Part shown: in pieces, positions 53,598 to 61,962 of the stretch
How the letters are laid out: each line of letters starts with the position of its first letter
Position numbering within the stretch: position 1 is the stretch's first letter
Origin: an uncultured SAR116 cluster alpha proteobacterium
GTDB lineage: Bacteria; Pseudomonadota; Alphaproteobacteria; Puniceispirillales; Marisalimonadaceae
Direction: 5' to 3'
Assembly: GCA_902619805.1 (NCBI GenBank)
Contig: CACNGC010000005.1
Location: 1 to 64,000 of the forward strand
DNA: 64,000 nucleotides
The notes under the pieces: model-generated
Databases searched by the model: none
Told to the model about the DNA's origin: nothing
Seen by the model: only the letters and a program-made list of their open reading frames with translations
Translations under genes and position numbers: made by a program

Positions 53598-55628
53598 TTG
53601 GAAATTAATAATAAAAAAATACTTATTTGTAATTGTGAAAATACAATGAAAATTGACAAAGAAGCATTGTCAAAATGTTGTAACTTTGAAAATGAATGTA
53701 AAGTTTACAACAATCTATGTGGGTCTGAAATAGATGTTGTGTTAGAACAAATCACTTCAAGCGATAAAGAAAATAAAAATTTATTAATTGCATGCACTCA
53801 ACAAGAAGAGGTTTTTGAAAATTTAGCTGAAGAAAATAATCTTCAGCCACCTGGAACTTTTAATATAAGAGAATATGCAGGATGGTCTAAAGAAGGGGAA
53901 AAAACTATTCCCAAGATGGCTGCATTAATAAAATCATCTGCGAAAAAAATTGTTAAAACACCTAGTTTAACAATAAATTCTTCAGGAAGGTGTTTTGTCT
54001 ACACTAATTATAAAAATGGTGATAGCTCCCTTGAAATTGCCTACGACTTTTGTAAAAAGTTAAGTCAACATTTAGGCGTTACCCTAATGATTACTAACTG
54101 TGAAGATGAAGTTATATTGGAGCCTCAAAATTTTAAAATAACAAAAGGAAACATAAGTAAAGCTCAGGGATATTTTTCTCAATTTAAACTTGAAATAAAT
54201 GATTTCACAGAAGCTCTTCCTAGTAGTAAGTCAAATATTGAATTTGGGGATTTTTTTAAATCTGTAGATACTGAATGTGATATAATAATAGACCTGAGTG
54301 AAAATACACCTATGTTTACGGGTGAACATAAACGTGATGGTTATTTTAGGGCGAGCACAAACAGTCCTAAAGATTTACTAGAAATTTTTGCAAAATCAAT
54401 AGATATGATTGGAGAGTTTGAAAAACCAATTTATGTAAATTTTAATGAAAGCTTATGTGCACATTCTAGAAACGAAAAATCTGGATGTTCAAAATGTTTG
54501 GACGTTTGCCCTGCAAGTGCAATTCAAACCTCCGGAGACGTTGTTAGTGTTGACCCAGGTATATGTGGAGGCTGTGGTTTTTGTGGCTCAGTTTGTCCTT
54601 CTGGTGCAATTCAAACTGATTATCCTAGCCTTGAAGTTATGTTAGGTGATTTATCAAATCTACATGATGATTTCGTTGAAGCAGGAGGTAAAAACCCTGC
54701 CTTACTTTTACTTGATAATAATTTTGGCAACGAAATAATTAATCTACTGTCTAGGTATGGCAACGGATTACCTGCAAATTTAATTCCATATTCAATGCAT
54801 TCAGTAGGAAGAACTGGACATGATCTTCTGGTGTCAGCGATTGCAATTGGATTTAAAAAAATATTTATACTTGTAAACCCAAAAAATATTGAAGAATTTA
54901 ATTTTTTGCCAAAACAAATTGAATTGGCCAATGCCTTACTTTCTGGCGTAGCAAAAAATGAAAAAAATTCAATTACAATGATTGAAGAAAATGATCCTGA
55001 TAAAATAGAAAAAATTATTTATGAAAAAGATGGTTATACCAAGATAAAATCAGCTTCTTTTATTGCGGTTGGCGCACCTAGAGGGATTTTAAGAACAGGA
55101 ATACAAGGTTTATCTAAAAATAATAAAAATAAACAAGAAATTATCCCATTGCCGGATAATTCTCCCTACGGAATTGTAAACGTAAATACAGAAACTTGTA
55201 CAATTTGTTTGTCTTGTGTAAGTGCATGTCCAGCTGGTGCCTTACAAGATAATCCAGAATTGCCACAGTTATTATTTAGAGAAGATGCTTGTTTACAATG
55301 CGGTATTTGCGTAGCAACATGCCCTGAAAAAGCAATATCTCTTACTTCACAATTTAATTTAAGTGATGATTCAATGTCAGCTAAAGTTATTATTGAGGAC
55401 CAACCATTTGATTGTACTGTTTGCGGAAAAACTTTTGGATCAACAAAATCAATAGAAAGAATAATTGAAAAATTATCTACTCATACAATGTTTGAAAAAG
55501 AGGGCAGGACCGAAATGCTCAAAATGTGTGAAGACTGCCGTGTTGAGGAAATGTTTAAAGAAAATAATAAATTGCTTGATACAAAGGACAGACCCAAACC
55601 AAGAACAACTGACGATTATTTAAACTAA
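53598..55628 (+). CDS. multi-cluster 4Fe-4S ferredoxin-type protein of the FDH cluster
   Basis: A 676-residue soluble protein. A cysteine-rich N-terminus (ICNC, then CCNFENEC) precedes a domain of unknown fold. One ferredoxin module lies near residues 295-335 (GCSKCLDVCP, CGGCGFCGSVCP), another near 530-575 (CTICLSCVSACP, CLQCGICVATCP). Between them, IPYSMHSVGRTGHDLLVSAI near 398 resembles the MvhD/HdrA delta-type domain. Two C-terminal CxxC pairs (CTVCGKTF, CEDCR) may bind zinc or iron. About four [4Fe-4S] clusters are expected. The start is TTG 53598 with GGGAGG six bases before it. Divergent from DUF3305, it probably carries electrons to or from an FDH-linked partner. Confidence 0.85.
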   Translation: MEINNKKILICNCENTMKIDKEALSKCCNFENECKVYNNLCGSEIDVVLEQITSSDKENKNLLIACTQQEEVFENLAEENNLQPPGTFNIREYAGWSKEGEKTIPKMAALIKSSAKKIVKTPSLTINSSGRCFVYTNYKNGDSSLEIAYDFCKKLSQHLGVTLMITNCEDEVILEPQNFKITKGNISKAQGYFSQFKLEINDFTEALPSSKSNIEFGDFFKSVDTECDIIIDLSENTPMFTGEHKRDGYFRASTNSPKDLLEIFAKSIDMIGEFEKPIYVNFNESLCAHSRNEKSGCSKCLDVCPASAIQTSGDVVSVDPGICGGCGFCGSVCPSGAIQTDYPSLEVMLGDLSNLHDDFVEAGGKNPALLLLDNNFGNEIINLLSRYGNGLPANLIPYSMHSVGRTGHDLLVSAIAIGFKKIFILVNPKNIEEFNFLPKQIELANALLSGVAKNEKNSITMIEENDPDKIEKIIYEKDGYTKIKSASFIAVGAPRGILRTGIQGLSKNNKNKQEIIPLPDNSPYGIVNVNTETCTICLSCVSACPAGALQDNPELPQLLFREDACLQCGICVATCPEKAISLTSQFNLSDDSMSAKVIIEDQPFDCTVCGKTFGSTKSIERIIEKLSTHTMFEKEGRTEMLKMCEDCRVEEMFKENNKLLDTKDRPKPRTTDDYLN

Positions 55629-56617
55629 GAAGAATTAGATAAAGGTAAATTAGTTAAAATATTTTGAGGCTTAAATTGGATTTTCGAATTTTCATTCATT
55701 GCCAAACCTATATATACAGGCTTATCATTCATCTCCTGTACAAATCCTTGATCAGCATCCAGTTGAAACAAACATAAAATTTGTTTTAATCTTTCTTCGT
55801 CAACATCCAATCCATGATAAAGATCATTTAAAATATTGTTAGAATTGCTGTCTAACCCAAGATGCCAAGACCATTTTTCATCTTCAATTTTTTGCATTGG
55901 TTTAATTGAAACCTCGATAGAAAGAAAATGATGAATCCATTTTTCAATTACCCGAGCCAATGCATCTAAGCCTGGTTTAGTGTAAGCAAGATCAAAGGAG
56001 GTATCAAATTTATCTGATCTATCCCAATAATTGTCAGCAGAGCTTTCTCTTAAAATATCTATATCAACCTCTAATTGTTTTAGATCATTTGCTTTAGTGA
56101 TTTTTTTTTCAGCTTGAAGTTGAACTGTAGCTTCATCTGCAACCATTATTTCATCTTCAGCAATAGTAACAACTTGAGTTCTAAAAAATATTTCTGAAGC
56201 TCTAAGTTGCAAAGGATAAGGTGTCTCATTTAGAATATTTCTTAAAATAATTTGTACCATTTGATCTACAAAAAGAGGTGGAAAATTTACAGACTGACCT
56301 CTAGCTATTGCTAAATATGCGGCATCTAATGTTGGATATTTAGATAAAAAATCTCTAAATTTTAATATTACTTCATAATTAAAAATTACGTCTTTATCTT
56401 TAATTAAGTTAAGTTCACTTTTTTCAACTAAAGCGAAAGGTTTATCAACCAATTTTTTATGCAGGTTAGTTTCAGCTTCACAAGATTCTTCAATTGGAGC
56501 CACTTCTGGTCTATAAAAATAAGCTCGCATAAAGTCTTCGGTAGGAATAAGATGACCATCATTATTATGATCTAACAAATGCCAACCAGAAGTTAACCAA
56601 AAATCATTTTTAACCAT
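55625..56617 (-). CDS. DUF6352 protein of the formate dehydrogenase cluster
   Basis: A 330-residue soluble protein. The N-terminus DFWLTSGWHLLDHNNDGHLI near 5-24 and PTEDFMRAYFYRPEVAPIEE near 26-45, with ESCEAE after it, define DUF6352; TLDAAYLAIARGQSVNFPPL near 96-115 and PLFVDQMVQIILRNIL follow. No metal-binding cysteine pattern is seen. Function unknown; members I recall always lie near FDH genes in Proteobacteria. It is the last gene of the minus-strand run that begins with DUF3144 and overlaps the stop of the convergent ferredoxin gene by four bases. Confidence 0.8.
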   Translation of the reverse strand: MVKNDFWLTSGWHLLDHNNDGHLIPTEDFMRAYFYRPEVAPIEESCEAETNLHKKLVDKPFALVEKSELNLIKDKDVIFNYEVILKFRDFLSKYPTLDAAYLAIARGQSVNFPPLFVDQMVQIILRNILNETPYPLQLRASEIFFRTQVVTIAEDEIMVADEATVQLQAEKKITKANDLKQLEVDIDILRESSADNYWDRSDKFDTSFDLAYTKPGLDALARVIEKWIHHFLSIEVSIKPMQKIEDEKWSWHLGLDSNSNNILNDLYHGLDVDEERLKQILCLFQLDADQGFVQEMNDKPVYIGLAMNENSKIQFKPQNILTNLPLSNSS

Positions 56618-56633
56618 TAATTAAACCCCTGAC

Positions 56634-57113
56634 TTAATTCTCATCAACAAAAGTCCATAATTTTTGCTCTGCACATGAATCAGCTTTAGGTAGATTTCTA
56701 AATTTTTCTTTAATTCCATCAATTTCCCAAGTTCTTGATAGACTCAAAAGACTTCCTGTTTCATGATTTTTACACAAATCTAACATAAAATTAATTTCTT
56801 CATTAGCAGCTTCTTCAGCCATCTCTTGTGATGGAGCTCCAAAATTATCTATTAAGAATTTACCTAAATTTGTTTTTAATTGCTGTAATTCTTCTTTACT
56901 AATATTCACTAAACTAACAAACGTACTATAGCCAAAAGTATTACAGCCCATGAAACCATTAGAGAATGCCTGCTTTATTTTACCATTTAAATCTTGCTGC
57001 TTTAAATTATAAAAATTAAAAGTGCCAACCACAGCCAACTCACCTTCTTCAGAAGCCAAGGGGAAAATATTTAAATCAGATTTGTCGAAACGAATTGTTT
57101 TTGCAAACTTCAT
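56634..57113 (-). CDS. DUF6505 protein of the formate dehydrogenase cluster
   Basis: A 159-residue protein that fits DUF6505: KFAKTIRFDKSDLNIFPLAS near 2-21, GELAVVGTFNFYN, KQAFSNGFMGCNTFGYSTFV near 47-66, and a helical end with AAEEIN-type NEEINFMLDLCKNHETGSLL near 110. It starts in the stop of the ligase-like gene (ATGA overlap), so translation is coupled. Function unknown. No catalytic motif is seen. Confidence 0.78.
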   Translation of the reverse strand: MKFAKTIRFDKSDLNIFPLASEEGELAVVGTFNFYNLKQQDLNGKIKQAFSNGFMGCNTFGYSTFVSLVNISKEELQQLKTNLGKFLIDNFGAPSQEMAEEAANEEINFMLDLCKNHETGSLLSLSRTWEIDGIKEKFRNLPKADSCAEQKLWTFVDEN

Positions 57114-57871
57114 CTTAAATTTATGTCTCCAATTTCTTTTGTTATTTCAATTGGAGATAAGAATATTTCTTTATTCTTAGATTTGACAATAGCTAATCCA
57201 TTTTCGTCTAACCCAACCCATAATACTGTTTCTTTATTTTTTAATGTCAGCTCTTTATTTTGTTCTCTTCTGGAATTCCACATATCTACAACTGGTTTAA
57301 ACCCTTCATCCTCCCATTGACTAATCCAAGCTAGAAAATGCCTTGATAAAGATTCAACAGCTCTTGTTCTAGAAACAAAACCAGCACCTTCATCTGCAAG
57401 AGATGTTATATCTGGCTGAATATTATTTTCATCCATTTGAAGCTGATTATTTAACCTCAATTTTAATCCAACTACAATCCAATCTGGAATAGTATCCTCA
57501 TTAGCTGAAGAAACCTCTATTTTGACTATACCCGCTTCACCTTGATTCAAGTAAATTAATCCTGGGTAAGAGTATGTGACCACTACTTCAGGCGGTGCAA
57601 GTGCTCCAATTGAGTCTCCAGCTGCAACCATCATTACATACAACATTTGATTACATTTAATTTTTTTCACTTCCGGATTTAAAACTACAGCTATTTCCAC
57701 AAATTCAGTACTCTCGGAATAAAATACTGTTCCTGCTTCACTATTTGCAGCTGCAGCAATAGCCTTGTTAAAAACTTCGATTTTATCTGGCACCGCGACC
57801 GGAGTTAATATTGGCGGTAGAAGCGGTGGGTCATTATCGTCTGCTGGATCAAGTTCATAATATAAACTCAT
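57110..57871 (-). CDS. biotin/lipoate protein ligase-like protein (DUF4444 C-terminus), probably non-ligating
   Basis: A 253-residue protein related to BPL/LplA ligases. The N-terminus is proline-rich (PPLLPPILTP); ligase-fold elements are SEAGTVFYSESTEFVEIAVVL near 43-63, GDSIGALAPPEVVVTYSYPG near 86-105 and PDWIVVGLKLRLN near 131. In real ligases the middle motif is a KWPND-type sequence with catalytic Lys; here it reads YSYPGLIYL, with no such Lys. The C-terminal SLSRHFLAWISQWEDEGFKP near 173-192 marks the DUF4444-bearing family linked to FDH loci. A binding rather than ligating role seems likely. Coupled by ATGA overlaps to both neighbours. Confidence 0.8.
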   Translation of the reverse strand: MSLYYELDPADDNDPPLLPPILTPVAVPDKIEVFNKAIAAAANSEAGTVFYSESTEFVEIAVVLNPEVKKIKCNQMLYVMMVAAGDSIGALAPPEVVVTYSYPGLIYLNQGEAGIVKIEVSSANEDTIPDWIVVGLKLRLNNQLQMDENNIQPDITSLADEGAGFVSRTRAVESLSRHFLAWISQWEDEGFKPVVDMWNSRREQNKELTLKNKETVLWVGLDENGLAIVKSKNKEIFLSPIEITKEIGDINLR

Positions 57872-58953
57872 ACTAACTCCTCTTCATCTATTTTAACAGA
57901 CTTGATAATAGCCTTTGCAATATTTCTATAATTTTTAGATTGAACTGATTTTGGTTCAGAAATTATTATAGGAATGCCAGAATCGGAACTCTTTCTTACC
58001 TGAGAACTTATTGGTATTTCACCTAACATTTCAATTCCTCTTTTTTTTGCCTCAGCTTTTACACCACCTTCTCCAAAAATATGATCTATTCTACCACAAT
58101 CTGGACAAGACCAATATGACATATTTTCAATCATTCCTAGTACTGGAACATTTGCTTTTTGAAACATTGTTAATGCTTTAACAACATCTAGTAATGCTAT
58201 ATCTTGAGGAGTGGAGACTATAACAGCTCCTGCTAGATTTACTTGCTGAGCAAGAGAAATTTGAATGTCTCCTGTTCCTGGTGGCAAATCAATTACAATT
58301 ATATCAAGATTTCCCCACGCAACTGAGTTTAACATCTGCGTTAATGCTGATTGTACCATAGGACCACGCCAAATCATTGCAGTATCGTCGGGTACTAATA
58401 GCCCCATAGACATTAGACTTATTCCATAATTTTGAAGAGGAGCCACCATGTCTCCACCAACTGAGGCAGGTCTTCCACTAACACCTAACATTCTAGGTTG
58501 AGAGGGACCATAAACATCCGCATCTAATAAACCGACATTATACCCTTCAAGCTTTAGAGCAATAGCTAAATTTACTGAAGTAGTTGATTTTCCAACACCT
58601 CCTTTACCAGATCCAACTGCGATAAATCGCCTTACTTTCGATTCTATTACTTTTTCAACAGTTTTATCAGTTTTTACATTATCTGTAGTTTTGTAGTGTT
58701 TATTTTCATGCGCAGTAACTACAACTGTAGCACTAGTGACACCATCAATTTTTAAAATATTTTGTTGTGCTAGTTTTCTAACTGGTTCCATAGACGCTCC
58801 TCTATGGACTGGAACCTCTAAGGTAACCGCTACATTACTATCTTTAATGGTAATATTACCTACTAAACCTAAAGTGACAATATCTTTTGACTGTGAAGGA
58901 TCCTCTACCCTTTTTAAGGTATCTAATATCAAATCTTTATTTAAATTAGTCAT
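57868..58953 (-). CDS. mrp: Mrp/NBP35 (ApbC) iron-sulfur cluster carrier ATPase
   Basis: A 361-residue P-loop ATPase that carries [4Fe-4S] clusters to target proteins. The N-terminal 90 residues form a MIP18 (DUF59) domain with VPVHRGASMEPVRKLAQ. The deviant Walker A VGSGKGGVGKSTTSVNLA is near 113, the switch DADVYGPSQPRMLG near 139, DLPPGTGDIQISLAQQ near 218, and the cluster-binding CPDC pair near 280. Inside an FDH-linked run it may be dedicated to loading FdhA, FdhB or the big ferredoxin. If it is the only Mrp, it serves the whole cell. Confidence 0.92.
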   Translation of the reverse strand: MTNLNKDLILDTLKRVEDPSQSKDIVTLGLVGNITIKDSNVAVTLEVPVHRGASMEPVRKLAQQNILKIDGVTSATVVVTAHENKHYKTTDNVKTDKTVEKVIESKVRRFIAVGSGKGGVGKSTTSVNLAIALKLEGYNVGLLDADVYGPSQPRMLGVSGRPASVGGDMVAPLQNYGISLMSMGLLVPDDTAMIWRGPMVQSALTQMLNSVAWGNLDIIVIDLPPGTGDIQISLAQQVNLAGAVIVSTPQDIALLDVVKALTMFQKANVPVLGMIENMSYWSCPDCGRIDHIFGEGGVKAEAKKRGIEMLGEIPISSQVRKSSDSGIPIIISEPKSVQSKNYRNIAKAIIKSVKIDEEELV

Positions 58954-59185
58954 TTTTTCCTGGTAATAATAATGTTGAAGAAACTGAATGATTAAGACCT
59001 AACTCATCAATTTTTATGATAGCCGTAATATCAAGATTAGCGTTAGGACTCAATTCACCATCAGCTATTTTTTTATTAATCAATTTTTCAATTTCTTTAT
59101 GTGTTGTAACGCCTAAATTTTTTAGAAATTTCCTATAACTAATTTCTGAAGCTGTCATATCTGACATATCTTTCTTATCACTCAT
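58946..59185 (-). CDS. DUF6494 protein of the formate dehydrogenase cluster
   Basis: A 79-residue protein: ASEISYRKFLKNLGVTTHKE near 12-31, then IEKLINKKIADGELSPNANL and IIKIDELGLNHSVSSTLLL near 55-73. This fits DUF6494, short proteins with an N-terminal helix and a small beta-strand end. It overlaps the mrp start by eight bases, so it is surely in the same operon. No function is known. Confidence 0.78.
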   Translation of the reverse strand: MSDKKDMSDMTASEISYRKFLKNLGVTTHKEIEKLINKKIADGELSPNANLDITAIIKIDELGLNHSVSSTLLLPGKND

Positions 59186-59225
59186 AAACTTTCTCCTTAA
59201 AAATTTTTGTTAAAAGCAATACTAT

Positions 59226-59528
59226 TTATAAGTTTGGATCAGCTAAATGTTCGCGTATCATGTCTATAAATTGTTCTGACATATGCTTTACATAATCTTC
59301 ATGATTATCTGTTTCTAAAACGTTCTTCCCAACATGAGCAGAATATCGAGCAGCAGCGTAAAGCATTATGTAGTTAAGATCAGTTGATTTTATAGTTTTA
59401 TTTTTAGTGTTTGCAAAAGAAATAAAATGATCTGCTAATTTTAAAAAGTTTTTTCCATCAAGAACTTTTTGATCCTTAATCTTTTCTGTAGAGCTCTCAG
59501 GTCTCTCATGCCATTTTCGTAATTCCAT
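59226..59528 (-). CDS. DUF3144-like small protein
   Basis: A 100-residue helical protein. FLKLADHFISFANTKNKT near 28-45 and LNYIMLYAAARYSAHVGKNV near 50-69 with the end SEQFIDMIREHLADPNL match DUF3144. The ATG at 59528 is chosen over a TTG 30 bases earlier, because GGGAG lies between them, 12 bases before the ATG (a rather long gap). First gene of the run DUF3144-DUF6494-mrp-ligase-like-DUF6505-DUF6352. Function unknown; DUF3144 is also found away from FDH genes. Confidence 0.72.
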   Translation of the reverse strand: MELRKWHERPESSTEKIKDQKVLDGKNFLKLADHFISFANTKNKTIKSTDLNYIMLYAAARYSAHVGKNVLETDNHEDYVKHMSEQFIDMIREHLADPNL

Positions 59529-59666
59529 TTTAAACTTTATCTCCCTAATAAAGAGCAAAATACATTTAATATTTTAATTAGCCTACACAATTTTTTTCTT
59601 TTTTTAAAAACTGTTTCTTATTTTTTTATAATGAAATAAAATTCAAATTATTTGGGAGATAGTAAA

Positions 59667-61067
59667 TTGAAAGATTTATGGAAAATTAATGGTTATGAAA
59701 TTTCTGATTTATTGAAAAAAAAAGAAGTATCAGCCACAGAAATATGCAACAACCTCATTAAGCATATTGAAAAAATAAATCCTAAAATTAACGCAATAGT
59801 TGTAGAAACCTTCGAGGATGCAAAAAAGCAAGCAAAAATTTTAGATAAAAAAATTATGGAAGGTGAAAATATTGGGTTGCTTGCAGGAGTTCCTACTACA
59901 ATAAAAGTTAATACTGATCAAATTGGTTATCCTAGTACAAATGGTCTGCGAATACAAAAAGACCTAATAGCAAAAAAAGATAGTCCTGTAGTAAAAAATC
60001 TCCGAAATTCTGATGCTTTAATGTTAGGAAAAACTAACACGCCAGCTTTTAGCATCCACTGGTTTACCAGAAATAGTTTGCACGGCCATACTTTGAATCC
60101 ACATAATAAAAATATTACGCCAGGCGGATCATCTGGCGGCGCTGCCGCTGCAACTGCTGCAGGAATGGGAGCAATTGGTCACGGTACTGATATAGCTGGA
60201 TCAATTCGTTACCCTGCATATGCCTGTGGAATTCACGGATTAAGACCAAGTATTGGCCGAGTGCCAATGATAAATTACACTACTCCAGACAGACATATTG
60301 GGGGACAAATCATGGCAGTTTCAGGCCCATTAGCACGTTCCATAAAAGATCTAGAATTAACCCTAAAAGCAATGAGTAAGGAAAATTATGATGACCCCTG
60401 GTGGACACCATTACCATTTTCATTGCCTATGCCTGAAAAAAAAATAGCATTATTAACAAAAATTGAAGGTCTTAAAATTGATCCTATAATATCAGCAGAA
60501 TTAAAGCTTGTTGCGGAAAGACTTGAGGATTCAGGATGGATTATAGAAGAACCTAAAGCGCCAAACTTCATAGAAGCAGCTAATTTCCAAGCAACCTTAT
60601 GGCTAGGTGAGTTTAGAAGAACTGGTGGGGAAGCTATTAGCAAAGAGGATGACCCTGATTCAAATTTTATTTATAGCCAAATGTCTAGAAGATGCCCTAA
60701 TACTAGTCTAGAAAAATTCATGGATTCACTGCAAAACAGAGCAAGAATCAGTAGAGAATGGAATAAATTTTTTGATCAATATCCTATAATATTATGTCCA
60801 ATTACAGGAGATATTCCATTTCCAGATTTAAAGGATTTAGAATCAGAAGAATCATTTGATTTAGTTTTTGATTCTATGCTTCCTCAAATAGCACCTCCAT
60901 ATATGGGACTGCCTGGATTATCTTTTGCAACCTCTCAAACAAAAGAAAACATCCCACTAGGAGTTCAGTTTATTTCCAGAAAGTTTCGCGAGGATTTATT
61001 ATTAAATGTTGCGTATGACCTAGAAAATTATTATCCCAAAATTGAACCAGTATATCCAAACTTTTAG
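59667..61067 (+). CDS. amidase-signature family amidase
   Basis: A 466-residue amidase. The Ser-Ser-Lys triad is visible: Lys in PTTIKVNTDQIGYPS near 79, the Gly/Ser-rich GGSSGGAAAATAAG near 152-165 and the nucleophile Ser in GTDIAGSIRYPAYACG near 173. Substrate-binding parts vary, so the amide cleaved is unknown; nicotinamidase, indoleacetamide and aliphatic amidases share the fold. Start is TTG 59667 with GGGAG eight bases upstream; a TTG 15 bases earlier contains this site. It is divergent from DUF3144 and starts a new unit. Confidence 0.87.
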   Translation: MKDLWKINGYEISDLLKKKEVSATEICNNLIKHIEKINPKINAIVVETFEDAKKQAKILDKKIMEGENIGLLAGVPTTIKVNTDQIGYPSTNGLRIQKDLIAKKDSPVVKNLRNSDALMLGKTNTPAFSIHWFTRNSLHGHTLNPHNKNITPGGSSGGAAAATAAGMGAIGHGTDIAGSIRYPAYACGIHGLRPSIGRVPMINYTTPDRHIGGQIMAVSGPLARSIKDLELTLKAMSKENYDDPWWTPLPFSLPMPEKKIALLTKIEGLKIDPIISAELKLVAERLEDSGWIIEEPKAPNFIEAANFQATLWLGEFRRTGGEAISKEDDPDSNFIYSQMSRRCPNTSLEKFMDSLQNRARISREWNKFFDQYPIILCPITGDIPFPDLKDLESEESFDLVFDSMLPQIAPPYMGLPGLSFATSQTKENIPLGVQFISRKFREDLLLNVAYDLENYYPKIEPVYPNF

Positions 61068-61152
61068 AGTATCATAAGACAAAATAAAAATTCGGTTGAA
61101 AATATTAAAAATTGTATATTAATATCAAAACAAAATTACTTAATTGGTTAAA

Positions 61153-61962
61153 ATGTTCAAAACAAATGTAAAAATAACATATGCTGAATCATGGTTACCT
61201 ATTCATCATAAATTTTTTATTCATACTGTAGAATTATTATCAGCAAGAATTGCTTTAGAAAAACGTTACAAAAACTTTATTTCTAATTCTAAAAATAAAA
61301 CTGGCACCAAATTGTGGAAACATGCATTAACATCTATGGGTATAAAGACACCTGATTTGACCCAAGTCCCAAAGAGAGAGAAAGGCAAAGGATTAATTAT
61401 TGCAGCGAACCATCCATTTGGTGTTACTGATGGAGTGTTCTTATCATGGTTTGCATCAACATTTGATGATAATTTTAGAGTGATTGCTCATGGCGTTCTT
61501 CAAAAAGAACCAACCCTAGCAGACAATATACTTCCAATTGATTTTAGTAATAAAAAAAATGCAATGAGAGATAATGTAATTACCAGACAAACGGCTATTC
61601 AAATTTTAAAAAATGGTGGTGTAATCGCAATTTTCCCAGCGGGTGGTGTTGCGTGGGCAAGAAAAAAAGGATTGCCTGTTGAAGAAGATGACTGGAAACC
61701 AATGTTAGGCAGATTAATTAATGACTCTAAATGTGATGTTCTAATTACCAAATTTGGTGGCCAAAATTCTAGCGCTTTTCAGTTTGCTTCACGTATACAT
61801 CAAACTTTCAAACAAAGTCTATATTTGTATGAAATTAAAAAAAGTTTAGACAAACCAATAGAATTTAAAATATTAAAATATCTAAAAAATGAAACCTTGC
61901 CTAAACTTGATGATAAAAGTCTGTCACTTTTTCTTCAAAGCAAAGTTAAAGCTTCACACTAG
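61153..61962 (+). CDS. lysophospholipid acyltransferase-like protein
   Basis: A 269-residue PlsC-type acyltransferase. The catalytic His-Asp motif is in AANHPFGVTDGVFLSW near 93 (His, five residues, Asp, as in one subgroup), and the substrate-binding FPAGGVAWARKKG lies near 161 with a Gly where Glu is usual. It has no long transmembrane segment. Likely transfers an acyl group to a lysolipid or related acceptor; the substrate is unknown. Start ATG 61153, with a TTG nine bases earlier as alternative. Converges on the PhyH gene with a four-base overlap. Confidence 0.78.
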   Translation: MFKTNVKITYAESWLPIHHKFFIHTVELLSARIALEKRYKNFISNSKNKTGTKLWKHALTSMGIKTPDLTQVPKREKGKGLIIAANHPFGVTDGVFLSWFASTFDDNFRVIAHGVLQKEPTLADNILPIDFSNKKNAMRDNVITRQTAIQILKNGGVIAIFPAGGVAWARKKGLPVEEDDWKPMLGRLINDSKCDVLITKFGGQNSSAFQFASRIHQTFKQSLYLYEIKKSLDKPIEFKILKYLKNETLPKLDDKSLSLFLQSKVKASH

